64,000 nucleotides of DNA from Xanthoparmelia taractica (GCA_033085395.1 JANQBS010000019.1:186001-250000); one strand, 5' to 3'. Shown: positions 46,528 through 58,594, counted from the first letter of the stretch. Numbers and translations are program-made. Notes: generated by a model from the sequence alone, not told the origin.

Positions 46528-47159
46528 ATGCCTACACCTCCGATACCAGTGCATGAGCCCCCATCTTTACCAACTTCCCCGTTGCCTAAACGTTCCAAAA
46601 CAGACATGTCTTCGTCGATTCAAAAAGCGCCGGCCAACAATGCTGCCCCACCACCACCACCACCACCTCTCTCGACGTCTCCTCCACTGCTGGTGAAGAA
46701 GCTGTCAGCACATGCCAAAACTCCCACGAGAGGAAGTGCTTTCGCCGCCGGTTACGACATATACAGTGCCAAAGAGTGTGTGATTCCGAAGAGGGGCAAA
46801 GGATTGGTCGATACGGACATCAGCATTGCCGTTGGCGAAGGGTGCTGTAAGTTGCCCACCACCAATTAAGATGGGATGTGCACTCGCTGACAATGAGCAC
46901 GGCAGACGGCAGAATAGCACCGCGCTCGGGCTTGGCAGTCAAGCATTTTATAGATACAGGAGCGGGTGTCATTGATTCGGATTACAGAGGGCAGGTCAAA
47001 GTGCTTCTGTTCAACCATTCCGAGGTAGATTTTGAGATTAAGGAAGGAGATCGGGTAGCCCAGCTCGTAATTGAGCGAATCTACACGCCTGCGATTCTTG
47101 TTGTAGAAGAGCTGGAGGAGAGTATCAGGGGTGCGGGAGGGTTTGGCAGTACTGGGTAG
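46528..47159 (+). CDS. dut1: Deoxyuridine 5'-triphosphate nucleotidohydrolase (dUTPase)
   Basis: Trimeric dUTPase that converts dUTP to dUMP, keeping uracil out of DNA. Predicted 190 residues, two exons: 46528-46846 and 46906-47159. A Pro/Ser-rich N-terminal extension of about 55 residues (with a polyproline run and PLPKRSKTD, a possible nuclear signal) precedes the domain. The conserved motifs are present: motif 1 AAGYDIYSA, motif 2 GRIAPRSGLA, motif 3 GAGVIDSDYRGQVKVLLFN, motif 4 GDRVAQLVIERI, and motif 5 RGAGGFGSTG, which closes the active site. The intron splits motif 2 just before YGRIAP. A MITE lies 60 bp upstream. Confidence 0.95.
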
Positions 47160-47205
47160 GAATGATGACCCTTTCGTCGGAATCCGTCGATCCCCATATC
47201 TTCTC

Positions 47206-48695
47206 TTACACAGCACTATTTTCTTGCTCTAATTTCAGACCCGCCAGGTGTTGTAAGCCGAGGCCTTCCCTTCCTCTAGCACCTGCTTCCTCCGTTGTCT
47301 GACCACTTTTGCCCTCGGAATCCTCGTCTTCAGCTAGAGCTTTTGCTCTCCAGTCTATACGCGGCGATCTCAAGTCTTCCAAACATCTCACTACTCTCAC
47401 CTCAGCTGCCTTTGTACGCCGTAAAACCAACCTCTTTTCGCTATCCTTTTCCTTTTCCATAACATCTAGCGGTCCACCCATTCCTTCCAATTCTTGGTCC
47501 CTGGCCTCCTTTGTCTTCATTAAAATAGCATGCATACTCCCTATGACTTTCTCCGCTGCTTTTGCCAGCGGTAGATCTGTGGCTTTAACGTTATTTGCTG
47601 GAACCCAGCTTTTGGTGCCGCTCAAATTAGCTTCAGTTACAGCTTCACGAAGCCGAACTACAGTCAGCGCAGCGAACATGTCACCTGTCCCACTAAAGAA
47701 GCAGGCTATAGCCGGCACATCAATTTTGAAGATACGAGGAGAAAAGTCGGCTCGGGCGGTAGAGCCGATGACAGACATTGTTGATGCTGAATCTGAGAGT
47801 CGGACGGAAGTGATGATTACGTGCGGAATGCGGTGAGTCTTGTGGAGTTTTGTAAGAGCGTCTTGGAGGCTGGATAGGGATGTGATTTTGATCTCGGAGA
47901 GGAGCCTATTGGATTATGATTTAGATCTGAATTTGCGCTGTCCGTTGGAGGATGCCTTACTCTGCTTCAAATTGGTTAGGCAGGATCAGGTCGGCGTCCC
48001 GCAGCAGATTTCTGTACGCGGGTACAACGTCCTCACTAACGTAAAGCCGTCCTTGGTCGCCCATGACAGGATCGAGTACTGCCAACTTTGAGTGAGCTGG
48101 ATCTATGGTTTTTAGAGAGCTTCAATACCCCAGAAAATAGTCCCCGCCTTTGTTGACCGTCGAAGCTTCAGATCCCTGGCGATGGCGCCAATAGCTTCTA
48201 CGGCTTCCGCGCTGGGGGCATAGCCTGTAAGCATGACATCGAACTCGGTGAGGTAACTTTGTTTGAGTCCAGCATAAAGTTGGGATATTTCTTCTGCAGA
48301 TGTCTTGGTGCCTTTGAACTGCTTGTAACCGGTGTGATTGCCTGAAGCGTATTTAGTAACAGCGAAAGAGCAGATTGGAGCCCCATTGAGGGAGGGGTTT
48401 CGAAGGTCAATTGCTTGGGTCCGCCTACTGAACTGCACGGTATTGAGGGCAGCGACGTCGCAACCCATAGCCTGCATGACGAATGCAGCCATCTTGTTGC
48501 CGACATACCTGTATCCTGTCAGGCTTGCCTTTGGGGTAGCAAGGTGACTGATGGTGCAATTAGGGGCTTACCCATAGACAACCTTGATAAGATGTGTCAG
48601 CCATATGCACCGCTGGCATGATTGTGCAGTGGCGTCCCTACATGACTGGCAATAGCCAATACCCGCGTTTCTGGTACTACAGGCTCTAAAGACAT
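47206..48695 (-). CDS. Pyridoxal kinase
   Basis: ATP-dependent kinase of the vitamin B6 salvage pathway (yeast Bud16-like), predicted 420 residues. Exons: 48695-48642, 48582-48572, 48508-48129, 48078-47961, 47905-47206. The start MSLEPVVPETRVLAIASHVV is followed by YGYVGNKMAAFVMQAMGCDV, LNTVQFS and YKQFKGTK. Later FWVLDPVMGDQGRLYV and LILPNQFEAE match the family, and the anion-hole and catalytic motif FSGTGDMFAALTVVRLREA is complete. Exon 2 is 11 nt. The third intron is 50 nt; I placed its acceptor to restore FWVLDPVMGD. A charged C-terminal tail of about 90 residues follows the core. Confidence 0.9.
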
Positions 48696-49106
48696 GGTGG
48701 AAGAAGAGGAGAGGGAAGTAAGAGCAAGGGAAGAAGCAAAGACGAGTCTGGAGTAAAAGTAGAAAGCGGGACTATTTCGATCGCTTATCGATAAAGTACT
48801 AGAATAATGTCGGTTCTTATCATATCATATCATAATCCGTACCTACATCTACCTGCTCCTCGTCTGTAACCGCGGCATGGTACTTCAGTAGTGGGACTTT
48901 TGCGGTTCTTTCATTGCTTTGTATCTACATCAACGTAGCTTCATCGTTCATACAAGTTGTCTTCCGGCCAATTATATTCGGGGGTATCAATCGTTCCAAC
49001 TGTCGCTCCTGCCAATGCAATCATATTTATCGAATCAGCCATAGTGAGCAAAGCGGAAAGCACCCGCCATTCTTGCGAGAGGGAATCAAGTACCACACTC
49101 GTGTTT
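48696..49106. other. Intergenic region between minus-strand genes
   Basis: About 411 bp between the pyridoxal kinase start and the Vezatin-like stop codon. No gene is supported. It should contain the kinase promoter. Confidence 0.45.
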
Positions 49107-51179
49107 TCATATGATACCTAGTCGTCCTGTCGTGCGTCCCCTTGGGCGTAGCTTGATGACGGTCTCCAGCTCTTTGAGCATATGCGTATTGGCATTTGCC
49201 TTCTCTTTCACAATCGTCTGCCTCACGAGTTCCTCCTTCGTTTTGGCAATCCTTTGTTCTCTCGTCAAAGTACTCCTGGATCTTGGTAAAGCAACCGCCT
49301 CGAAGAGCTCTTCACTCGAGCTACTCGTCAGTGTGCTGGACCGTGACCGAGGAGGCTTTGAGAACCCGTTGAGGGCCTGTAGAGCATCATTGGGGCTTCC
49401 TCCGACAGCCGTGGTCCCGGAAAGGCTGATCGCAGGGGAGGCTGGAAGTACATTGCTGGTGGATGATAAGGATCTCTTATGTTCCTTTTTCTCGAGATTC
49501 GTGGCTAAAGCCGTTCTTCCCTCGCCCCATTCCTGCATTAGATCTTTCAGATCAGCACCAATCGAGTCATAATGCGCCAGCAGATTTGCGCTGGATTTTG
49601 GGAGTTCGTCCGAACGCTCCAGAGCTTTGTCAGACTCGTCTCGGATTAGCCGAATCTTCGCCTGGAGGCCACGGATACCCTGAGACAGGTTGCCTAATTG
49701 TCGCATTTGGCTTCGCATGCGTTCACCACCGGGAGTCAACGGTACCTTCGGAGTAGGCGGCGTGGAGAAGTCTAACGAGTGCCTGGTCAATGTTTGGCAT
49801 CACCGAACAGAATTGTTTTGGCTTACCTTCCTCTTCTCCCATCACCTCATCGATATTTGATATCATATGAACGGTGAGTGAAGTAAAACTGCACATCATC
49901 TCCACTGCGACTGACCACCTCCGAAAGTCCGACTTGCTACCGTCGGCGTCCAGAGCTAAAAGAGTACATAGCACGAGCTTCCTTAGAATATGAAGCTTTT
50001 GCAAGCCAACCTTGAGATCATGGAGAGTGTCTGCGTCTGCAATTTCGGCTGGTTCTACATTCGCAACTAGCTCTGCACCCTCCAAATCCATCCGGCTGAT
50101 CTCGTAAATGTCGTAATACTTTTCCAAGTCGAGTGCAGCGGCAAATGGCTTTAGAGTCCGGTACAGACGGTAATAAGGAGAGAACATCGAGATTAGAGTT
50201 CTGTGTATAGTTCGCCGCAAGCGTGCGCATCGCTTAATTTGGCTCTTTTCTTCGATACGAGAGATAGGAGGTAGTGGATTACTTCTATATCGATATCATT
50301 AGCCGTTGTTCAATAGGAGGTCCCATTAACGCACATATTGTAACCGCGAGATACCAGCTCTACTTCTTGTATGAGAGTGATCCCTGCAAAAGCTGCCGCG
50401 TCAAAATCTTGTGCATTAGTTGTCAGGGAAGAGGCGCTCTCAATAGCTTGGACACGCAAGTAATGCAGCCATTGTCGTCGAAAGTAATAGTACAAAGTCG
50501 AAGCGATAGCGAACATAGCTGACACAAACAGGCATATATGTGACGGGTCGTATGGTACAGTGGCTTTACTCTGTAACCAACGTACGGACCATGCAAAAGC
50601 GAAGGCGGTTGCGCCGGTTAGTGAAAGACCTAATCTACTGGGTACAAAATTTTGATCTTGTCTCCAATGCGGCGAACCGTCTCCAGTGGGGGGTGGGAAT
50701 GTTTGACGTCTGTACGTCTTGGGATTTGAGTGTTCATTGAGCAGCTGAGATGCGACTATGATGTATCGGAATTGTTCAAGGAAGAGTGCATTCTCGGTCC
50801 AACCAAGCCGGCTGTGAACGGCAGCCTATATGCAGATACTGTAAGCGCAAGAATCGGTCTGATGATGGGTCCTCTGTGTCTTACCGAGCAGGTGTTGTGG
50901 AAGCGGGCTACAGCGCCCTTCGTTAGAGGAGTCTCCAGAGTGAGTATGTGTGAGGGTCTCTTCCGCAACTTTTGATGCCGGTTTGGCAGACCCTGTGGGG
51001 CATAGGATGCTGCCTCCGCTTGTGGTGTTGGTTCGTTGGTTGTTTTTGCTGAAACCCATTCTTGGTTGCACTGGCCTTCGCCTTGATCAATGTTAGCTAC
51101 CAGGCGCCATAGACATTTAGAGTGACATACCCTCAAGGTAGTGTGCAGTGGGTGAATCTTCAGAGATGACGGATTCCAT
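49107..51179 (-). CDS. Vezatin/Inp2-like myosin-binding membrane protein
   Basis: Predicted 619 residues, five exons: 51179-51131, 51081-50885, 50825-50335, 50284-49827, 49771-49107. It starts MESVISEDSPTAHYLEG. The Vezatin-domain pattern is FLEQFRYIIVASQLLNEHSN, followed by hydrophobic segments LGLSLTGATAFAFAW and HICLFVSAMFAIASTLYYYF (about residues 165-215), then SRGYNISNPLPPISRIE and FSPYYRLYRTLKPFAAALD. The C-terminal part has a coiled-coil-like RGLQAKIRLIRDESDKALER and a Ser-rich linker. In yeast, Inp2 links peroxisomes to myosin V; whether this protein does so is inference. Exons sum to 620 codons. Family call by pattern. Confidence 0.75.
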
Positions 51180-51907
51180 GGTTGGCGCAGGCATTCACAG
51201 AAACCAGCATGCTTCACGTTGCGCGCGGCGCCTGCACTTTGAACAGCGGCATGCTGCGACGAGAGGATCCTTAGCGTTTCAAATGCGACTCTGCGAACCA
51301 GCAACGTCTGCAGTTGACAATGAAAGGTATATTCATAAGGTGGTTTCGAGGAGAAAGAGGAACAATAGGACGACTTAATTTGATGCAAAACTGAGAAATT
51401 TGTTCGACGCGTCTCAGCTTCTAGTACGGAGTACCTCAAGGTCGGTCGGACACTACCGTACCTAGGCGCCCCTCGCTAGCCCGATGTACTCTACGCCGTT
51501 TGGATGTCATGGTACTGGCAGTGGAGCAAATGGGTGGCATAGCCTGCGGACACTCTTGAGATGGCTCGTAGAAGCATAGCAAAGTGCTTGTGTTCCTTTT
51601 CCCAAGCGCAATGTGGGCATCTTGGACTTGGCTGTACACTACCCTCGTACCTTGGATCACAGATATCTAATGCTTACTAGGTACCTTAGGTAACGTAAAG
51701 TAAATTACAGAGAATCAGGTAGCGATGATCTCCGACAGTCCCCTCTTAGGTGAGAGTACCTTAAGGGTAGTACTTGGTAGGTATTTTAGCGATTAAATCC
51801 CCGACATTCCGATACCGACTTCAACCTCGGCCTTCCTATGGGCTATCCGCCTTCAAGTGTTTGAGGGGAGACCACGAGATGTTTTCATCAACCATATACA
51901 CAACAGC
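51180..51907. promoter_or_regulatory. Divergent intergenic region with repeated GGTACC/TAAGG words
   Basis: About 728 bp between the Vezatin-like and APH-type start codons. It holds several TAGGTACCTTAGG-like words around 51640-51785. Frames within it show no domain. Both promoters lie here. Confidence 0.4.
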
Positions 51908-53214
51908 ATGGCCGGTATCGTTCGGCAGCCAATAAATGTCGCTTCGCTGTCTACTTACTTGGAGATGAATGTACCTTATATTAAATTGCCCCTTGACCTT
52001 AAGCAGGTACTTTCTCGTCAACTTCCTACAAAGAGAAGCATTGACTAACATATGTCTTAGTTTGGCTTCGGTCAATCAAATCCTACTTATCAGCTCAGCG
52101 CCGCCGACGAAAGGAAATATGTGTTACGAAAGAAGCCACCTGGCAAGCTGCTCTCCAAGACCGCACATCAGGTCGAACGCGAGTACAGCATCATCCACGC
52201 TTTAGAGAGCACAGATGTACCGGTTCCCAAAGCTTACTGGCTGTGCGAGGACACAGAGGTGATCGGTACTGCTTTCTATGTCATGGAATTTCTGGATGGA
52301 CGTATATTCGAGGATGCATCATTTCCAGACGTCAGTCCGGAGGAAAGGAACGGAATGTGAGTCAGTCACACCGTACTCTCTTCTGCCATGCTCATCGTGT
52401 CCAGGTGGCGGGATGCTGTGACGACACTTGCGAAGCTTCACCGTATTTCTCCTTCTTCTGTCGGCCTCCCGAGCTTTGGTAAGCCCTCGGGCTTCTACAA
52501 CCGCCAAATCAAGACCCTCAGCACCATCTCTGCGGCACAAGCCCAAGCGGTCGATGTCGAGACCAAAATTCCAGTTGGCAAGACTCCGCACTATGAAGAC
52601 GTAGTGGAATTCCTCCGAGATTCAAAAACCCAGCCGCAAGATCGAGGCTCATTGATCCACGGCGACTACAAGATCGACAACCTTGTCTATCACCAGACAG
52701 AACCCCGGGTGATAGGCATTCTTGAGTAAGTGACTGCCTCAAGGCTCATGACGCCACCAGTTTCGTGGTAAGGTTGGCTGGGCTTCGATGGGCTGATCAC
52801 GCCATTAGCTGGGAAATGTCTACCATTGGCCATCCTTTGTCAGACCTTTCGAACCTTCTCAGCCCGTACAGTTTCGCCAACCATCCTCCTAATGATGCGC
52901 TCTCTGCCCGCACGAATCCCGCGTTCTGTCCTTCTGCATATACTCCTGGGCTGCCTTCGCGCTCCCAGTGCGTGCGATGGTACACCGAGGTCGCGGGCTG
53001 GGATCCGAGCTCGGAGTTGGACTGGGGAGATGCATTCGCCGCATTCCGCAATAGTGTAATCATGCAAGGTATTGCAGCTAGGTATGCGCAGCGACAGGCC
53101 AGTAGCGAAAAGGCAAAAGAGATTGGAGATTTAATGGGACCATATGGAGACTTTTCATGGGGCCTGATTGAACGATGGAAAGAGAAAGCTGCCAAGAATA
53201 TGGCAAAATTGTAG
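51908..53214 (+). CDS. APH-family phosphotransferase, ACAD10/11 kinase type
   Basis: Kinase-like phosphotransferase of about 373 residues, related to the kinase half of ACAD10/11. Exons: 51908-52006, 52061-52356, 52405-52725, 52809-53214. The nucleotide-side motif FGFGQSNPTYQL and the KYVLRKKPPGKLL lysine block come first, then HQVEREYSIIHALES. The catalytic loop is HGDYKIDNLV and the metal-binding motif ILDWEMSTIGHPLSDL is completed across intron 3. Its end has RYAQRQASS and WGLIERWKEKAAKNM. All three introns are short GT..AG. The substrate is unknown; ACAD relatives act on 4-hydroxy acids, but nothing here proves that. Confidence 0.85.
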
Positions 53215-54827
53215 AAGGAGGTTCGACGCGAGGCTTCAAGCCTATTGCAGTCAACATTGGCGAGCCACAGCTTCCTCGCAGAGTAGCTGCATCTGAGCCA
53301 CTCCTTTCACCACGCTAGATCTGCAGGTGAGAGAGTAAGTGCTAGAGGCTCTTCTAGAAAGCACTGGACGATCTAGAAGTTATATCGCAGACCGTAGCAG
53401 GCACGCACTTTGAAGGAACCTAGATTATTTGACCCAGTATCGTGGGTTAAGTATCAAAGCGAAATCGTTAACTGTTGGTACGTCCTTTCTCCGGGCTGGG
53501 CGGCTGTCAGTGGTGACTAACGCAGCTCTGACTGTGGATGCTCTACAAATTGCACACCGAAAGGGAGAGTAGCGAGATTCCAAATCGTACTGAATCGCTC
53601 TATCTTTTGTAAGTCTTGACTAATAATGGATGGAAATTCGCCCAGCTTGAATGATGGTAGAAGTAGAAATGTGCGGCACATTGACCGTAAGCAGGCAAGC
53701 TTGAATGCAAGTATGCCACCTTTAAACTTTTCAGCCGCAGGCTACCAGTCAGGTATGGGAAGGTGTAGAGCGGAGGCGTGAGATTTAATCCTTGAAGCAT
53801 TAGAAGTACTTCTACTGAATCATACTGAGGGCGAACCAGAGGACGTGGAAGGATGTGGGTGAGAAGGGAGAGGAGGGAGGGGGTTGGGGGGAGGAGGGGG
53901 GAAAGGAAGTCTACCTGAGGTACGGACTACGCTTAATTAAATATAAACCCGGGTGGGGTGTGCCCAAACAGGCCCCAGCAATTAAGGCCTATCTCTTCGC
54001 TCCGAGGGCAATCTTTTGCGAGCTAAGCATCCAGAGGTGGTGCCAAAACATAGAGTAGTATCCCCTTGGACAACAGAGGATTCGTGCCCGTTGTCAAGTG
54101 TCAATCCCAAAAAGCCTGCATGATTTCTTAACACCAATTCCCAAAAACTCATCCATCCTCCTTCCTCAGTCCTCAGGCCGCACACACACACACACACTCA
54201 CACTCCCCTCCCCAAAACAAGTTGCACAGTTCAACAGCAGTGCAGAGTCCACGGCCCACCGTCCGCATTGCATGGCCCCCCATCTGACCTATGCCGTAAA
54301 ACTCGGGGTTTTAGTGTGAGCCGTCAGCATTCCTCTTCATGTGCACAGCCCTCTTGTTGCACCATAATCACTACTTGCGACCGTTACGGCCGGCCCCCGG
54401 TCTGGCATTCTCCCCTTCCAAGTTCCCTCTATGTTCTAAAATCTCTACCCTTTCCACCTGTTTTTCGCCTTCGTCTCGCCGGGAAAGGAAGAGGAAAAGA
54501 ATAGCCTTCTCAGCCCCAGAGGCTCTCCGTCTTAGTGTCCATTTTACCGGTCAATCCCGTCCGTCTACAACCTCAAAGTACGTCTTCCAAGACTCCTTTG
54601 TCTTTCTTCTCAATGTAAACAAATCCTCTGTAACCTGCTGAAGAACAAAAAAGCTCTCCCTTCGGGGATCTTGGTCACTGCCGGTCAGATGCCATCTGTT
54701 GTGGAATAAGATTAGTATCTAACGACAATGCATCCAGGCTACCTTGCCTGCTTAGTGGTTTACGCACTGTACAGCCTGTCCCATGGCAGTCTTCAATAAG
54801 CAGGCTTGTCCCCATCGTCTACTCTAG
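53215..54827. other. Long intergenic region with G-rich and CA tracts
   Basis: About 1.6 kb between the APH-type and first C2H2 gene. A G-rich purine tract on the plus strand spans about 53861-53911. A (CA)n tract lies near 54179-54199. The part after 54300 may be a long leader or upstream exon region of the C2H2 gene. No other gene is supported. Confidence 0.45.
53861..53911 (+). repeat. G-rich purine tract
   Basis: Runs of three to six G separated by short A, AGG or TT spacers, including five or more runs within 50 bases. This is the pattern of a possible G-quadruplex on the plus strand. Confidence 0.6.
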
Positions 54828-56583
54828 AAGTGGGGGGGACGCCCTGACGGCTTCAAACTGGCGGCGGAAACGTACGACTCGGATGACGGCCTGATTCAAC
54901 GATCTCCTCCGCTGGTGCCTCAAATAGTCAATCTCAAACCCTCGCCATCGCCTGACTACTTACCGCCTCCCGAAAGGTCTCCAACTCCTGAGCGTTTGAG
55001 TAGGTCATCAAATTTGAATTCTAAGGGCAAAAAGCGTCGTCCGAAAGCGCAAGCCTCGCAAGGGGACACCGTACTCATTGGTTTTATGGGAGGGCTGAAT
55101 TATCCAGATCTAGCGACCAAAGTAGGCGAGGTACCCTTGCCTCAGTTCGACGACAGCGACGTCGACGACCCAATGGACGTGGATGGAAAGGAACAAGCAG
55201 ATGATAACCAACCAGTTTACGAAAAGAACATTGACCTTGTCCACCTAGCAGAAAACGCTCTACGAAACAATGGGCATGATACCTCAAGGAACGAGCATCC
55301 ACGCCCAACGCGTCCCAAAATTTTCACGAGAACAAGTCTCCCAGAGCCAAACGATGTGCTCTTAGTGAAGACGGAATACCGCCAGTCTTCACCATTCGCT
55401 AAAGCCGGTTCCCCCAAAGGGACTAAACATGGGTCCAATGCAGGTCGCTCGCCGTCAGGAAGCTCTTACAGGAAAAGAGATTCTGACTCTGCTGCAATCT
55501 CGCCAATGCTACGGAGATTCACCATCCCAAACTCAGAGCGGTCTCCTACGGAAACTCTGCCTGCAATGCAGCGATCTCCACCATCGAGCACCTCTAAATC
55601 GCCCAACGGTCAACACAGCCTGCCGTCTTTGAGGGCCATTCAACTGGAGCCATTGCTGGATGGCCGATCCCCTAAGGAGAATCCGCCTCATGTAATCAAT
55701 CGTCCGCCTTTCCCTCTCAGCAACGGCATCGTGAACTCGCCTCCAACAAACTCTATTGCGCCAAGACCAGTTCAGTATCCCAGTCCACAGACTCGAATCA
55801 ACGGTCATTTCAATCAACATCATCCACACGGCCAACCATCCCCTGCTTACAGTGATGCTTCACCGAGGGACTCTGCTAATATGTCTCCGCCCGGGAAGCC
55901 TGTTCACCTCCAATATTATCCTGGCGTAAGGACCCCACAAAGCGAAGAGCTAACGCCCCAGTCGGCAGAGAGTCACTTGAGCACAAGTAGCTTCAGTACC
56001 GCACCTTCACCCCAATCTCATCACCCGGATATAGACCAAAGCCGGCCGATTCTCCCACCATTATCAGGTATGGCTGGGGGACCGTTGATGATTGGGGCTT
56101 TCAAGTGCGAACATGCGGGATGTACGGCTCCAGCTTTTCAGACACAGTATCTCCTGAAGTGAGTTGGGCGATTGTTCTTATAGCGAGCATCACTGACTGG
56201 ACGCTTCCAGCTCTCATGCAAATGTACATTCTCAAAATCGACCCCACTACTGCCCAGTCCCGGGTTGTGCTAGGTCTGAAGGTGGCAAAGGGTTCAAACG
56301 GAAAAATGAGATGATACGGCATGGGCTGGTTCATGAATCACCGGGGTATATCTGTCCATTTTGTCCCGAAAGAGAGCATAAATATCCAAGACCAGACAAT
56401 TTGCAGAGGTATCGTCCCAAAGTCTATTGATGTCAACACTAAGAATGAGGCTAATCCTTCCCTTTAAGACACGTTCGCGTAAACCACATGGATAAAGACA
56501 CAAACGACCCTCAGCTACGCGAAGTACTTGCGCAGAGATGTGAAGGCGGTAGCCGGGGCAGACGAAGGCGCCTTGGGAGCTGA
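54828..56583 (+). CDS. C2H2 zinc-finger protein (5' end unresolved)
   Basis: Probable transcription factor of at least 547 residues from three exons: 54828-56158, 56211-56408, 56469-56583. The frame at 54828 opens immediately after a TAG acceptor with KWGGRPDGFKLAAETYDSDD, so a first coding exon lies upstream; I could not identify it with confidence. A long Pro/Ser-rich region fills residues about 50-400. Zinc-finger-like segments follow: FKCEHAGCTAPAFQTQYLLN to HANVH; HYCPVPGCARSEGGKGFKRK to H..LVH; YICPFCPEREHKYPRPDN to HVRVNH. The end is basic (RGRRRRLGS). DNA target is unknown. Confidence 0.8.
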
Positions 56584-57841
56584 CATGATTTTCTGCTACG
56601 TGTATTCCTAGCAAGGCGATCAGGTGCACGGAGTATACGCGGACGATACCCAGGCAGACGGGGAAGAGTACATAACTGCATGCAGTTCTTTTGCATATAT
56701 AAAACAATATCACTGAAGACTCCCGTGTACAATACCGAACCGTACGGCAGTCTGGCATACTGACAGCTGCCAGTATTTTTCTGAGGCCCTACACTCCCTG
56801 TACCATATACATGACAAACCAGATGCTTGTAAAGTCCTCGTCCCTGACTTGCTCGCTTTCTTGTCGATGAGATTCGAAGGCAACTACTTCATTGACGAAA
56901 GTTGGTAGCCAGGCACCTGTGTCGCACTAGAGTAATTCTAAGCGCATAGGCTTGTCGAATACCTTAATCTCAGCTTCTCAATTCAATGGTTCCTCTGCGG
57001 CCCTGTCGTCGGGCATGTGAATAGCCTCGTTCCCGAGTCAAGTTACCTTTCATTCTCTTTTGCGGGCGATGGTGCTTGCAGCGGAAAGGTTTGACAGCCT
57101 CACTGCGATCGGGAAAAGTCAAGACCAGGCTTAGAGTGCGGTCCTCTGAAGATAAAAGACTCGACTCGAGAAAAGTAGCAAGGGAGTTACGGCCATGTGG
57201 AGGTTGACGCCCTGCGACACATTATTCCAGCGACTGGGTCGACAGAGCTATTTACTCCTATGCGGTCCGCAATAAGGCGGGTGGCTGGAGGGTTTCGAAT
57301 CGAAGAGAAACCCATCTAGGTGGACTTAATGAAGCAAAATGCACTCGGTTTGCGGTGCCAAGCCCAGGTCGATGAATAGCCTTGAGGAGGTTGAAGATAT
57401 CCGCCCCACTTCAAGTAAAAGCACATACTTGAGAAGAGACCTGGAACGATCGAATAGGGTTCTATGGAGTGCAGAGTGCCGCAGTAAGACATTCTCCGCA
57501 ATCACGTGGTGGAAGCCAGTAGACGCCTTGATTGGAACCCTCTTGTCTGGTTAACTCCAATGCAGGATGTAATACTTGAAGCGAAATAACAGAAAGAGAC
57601 GCCCGCAATTCATCCACCAGAGGGTTCTACAGCCGTTGCTCAGGAAGAGACAATCAGAGTCCTAGCCAATGATACAAGTATTACACCTCCTTTCCTCAAG
57701 ACATGGGGTCAAAGACGAGAATCGGTAGGTTGGAGTGCTATGAAACTCTGAGTACTAGTACTGCAGAATAGATAGATTGTTCGAACCCTTCCAAATTGGC
57801 TGCGTCGAAAACCTAATGTAGACAATGGTACAATTGGGCCC
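56584..57841. other. Convergent 3' intergenic region
   Basis: About 1.26 kb between the two zinc-finger genes. Only short frames (57316-57554) without domains are present. I see no repeats. Confidence 0.45.
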
Positions 57842-58594
57842 TTAAGAAGCTTTTCGATGAATCCTTCGCACATGGTCTTTCATGTTATCGACTCGACTGA
57901 AGACCCTTTCGCACTCGTTGTGCGTACATGGAACACCTGGCTTGTGCTTGATGCGACTAGTCAGCGAAAATGAGCATAGATCACGAATGAACGGTGAATA
58001 CCTTTGACTCATGCCGGTCTCTATCTTTGCGTGATGAAAATCCACCCTCCCTAGATTGGGGACACTCCTGGTGGCGGCAAAAGAGAGACTTGGTATGGCG
58101 CCGATAATGCTTGCGCAAGTCACAACCCCTAGTAAATTCGGCTTGGGAAGTACAATTAGGATAAGCGCAGCGCCAGCTTCTCCCATCTGGGAGGGGAGGC
58201 CAAAATTTTGTAAGTCTGCTGGATTCGAAGACACCGAGCGCGAGTTGGAGAGTACCTCGACGTCTGGGTGCAGAGTTGACCATGAAATACTTGGCCAATG
58301 CTGATCGCTTGGATAGGGTGAGGACGGTACTCGTACTACATGTGGGGCCGGTGGGGCATCCTGGCCTCTGGGAAAGGCGTTGGAGTCAAGGGATGGCCAG
58401 GACACGTACTGAGTAGGTGTTGAAGAGATATATGGAGAAGGCTGTGACTGTCTTGCATTCATGGCTGAATGTAGAGAAGTCGTCCACTGCTGTTGGTATG
58501 GTGAACTGCAAGGGTCAGTCCGGATAGAAATACGGGAATTGTCTGCCTCAGCTGGCAAAACCTCCTCAGCTTCCCTTGAGAGGAAACCTGACAT
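57842..58594 (-). CDS. C2H2 zinc-finger protein
   Basis: Predicted 211 residues, three exons: 58594-58281, 58218-58002, 57946-57842. The Ser/Pro-rich start MSGFLSREAEEVLPAEADNS leads into three finger-like segments: WRCAYPNCTSQAEFTRGCDL to HYRRH; LFCRHQECPQSREGGFSSRK to RH; VPCTHNECERVFSRVDNMKD to HVRRIH. It ends RKAS. The model rests on GTCAAC (intron 1) and GTATTC (intron 2) donors, the first being weak; it gives a whole number of codons and restores all three fingers. Without splicing, the frame loses the first two fingers. It faces the 54828 gene, whose fingers share the same pattern. Confidence 0.7.
   Translation of the reverse strand: MSGFLSREAEEVLPAEADNSRISIRTDPCSSPYQQQWTTSLHSAMNARQSQPSPYISSTPTQYVSWPSLDSNAFPRGQDAPPAPHVVRVPSSPYPSDQHWPSISWSTLHPDVEVLSNSRSVSSNPADLQNFGLPSQMGEAGAALILIVLPKPNLLGVVTCASIIGAIPSLSFAATRSVPNLGRVDFHHAKIETGMSQRYSPFIRDLCSFSLTSRIKHKPGVPCTHNECERVFSRVDNMKDHVRRIHRKAS

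Noticed and set aside
57842..58594. Frameshifted zinc-finger pseudogene
   Set aside because: A three-exon model restores all three fingers with a whole number of codons. The weak GTCAAC donor leaves some doubt.
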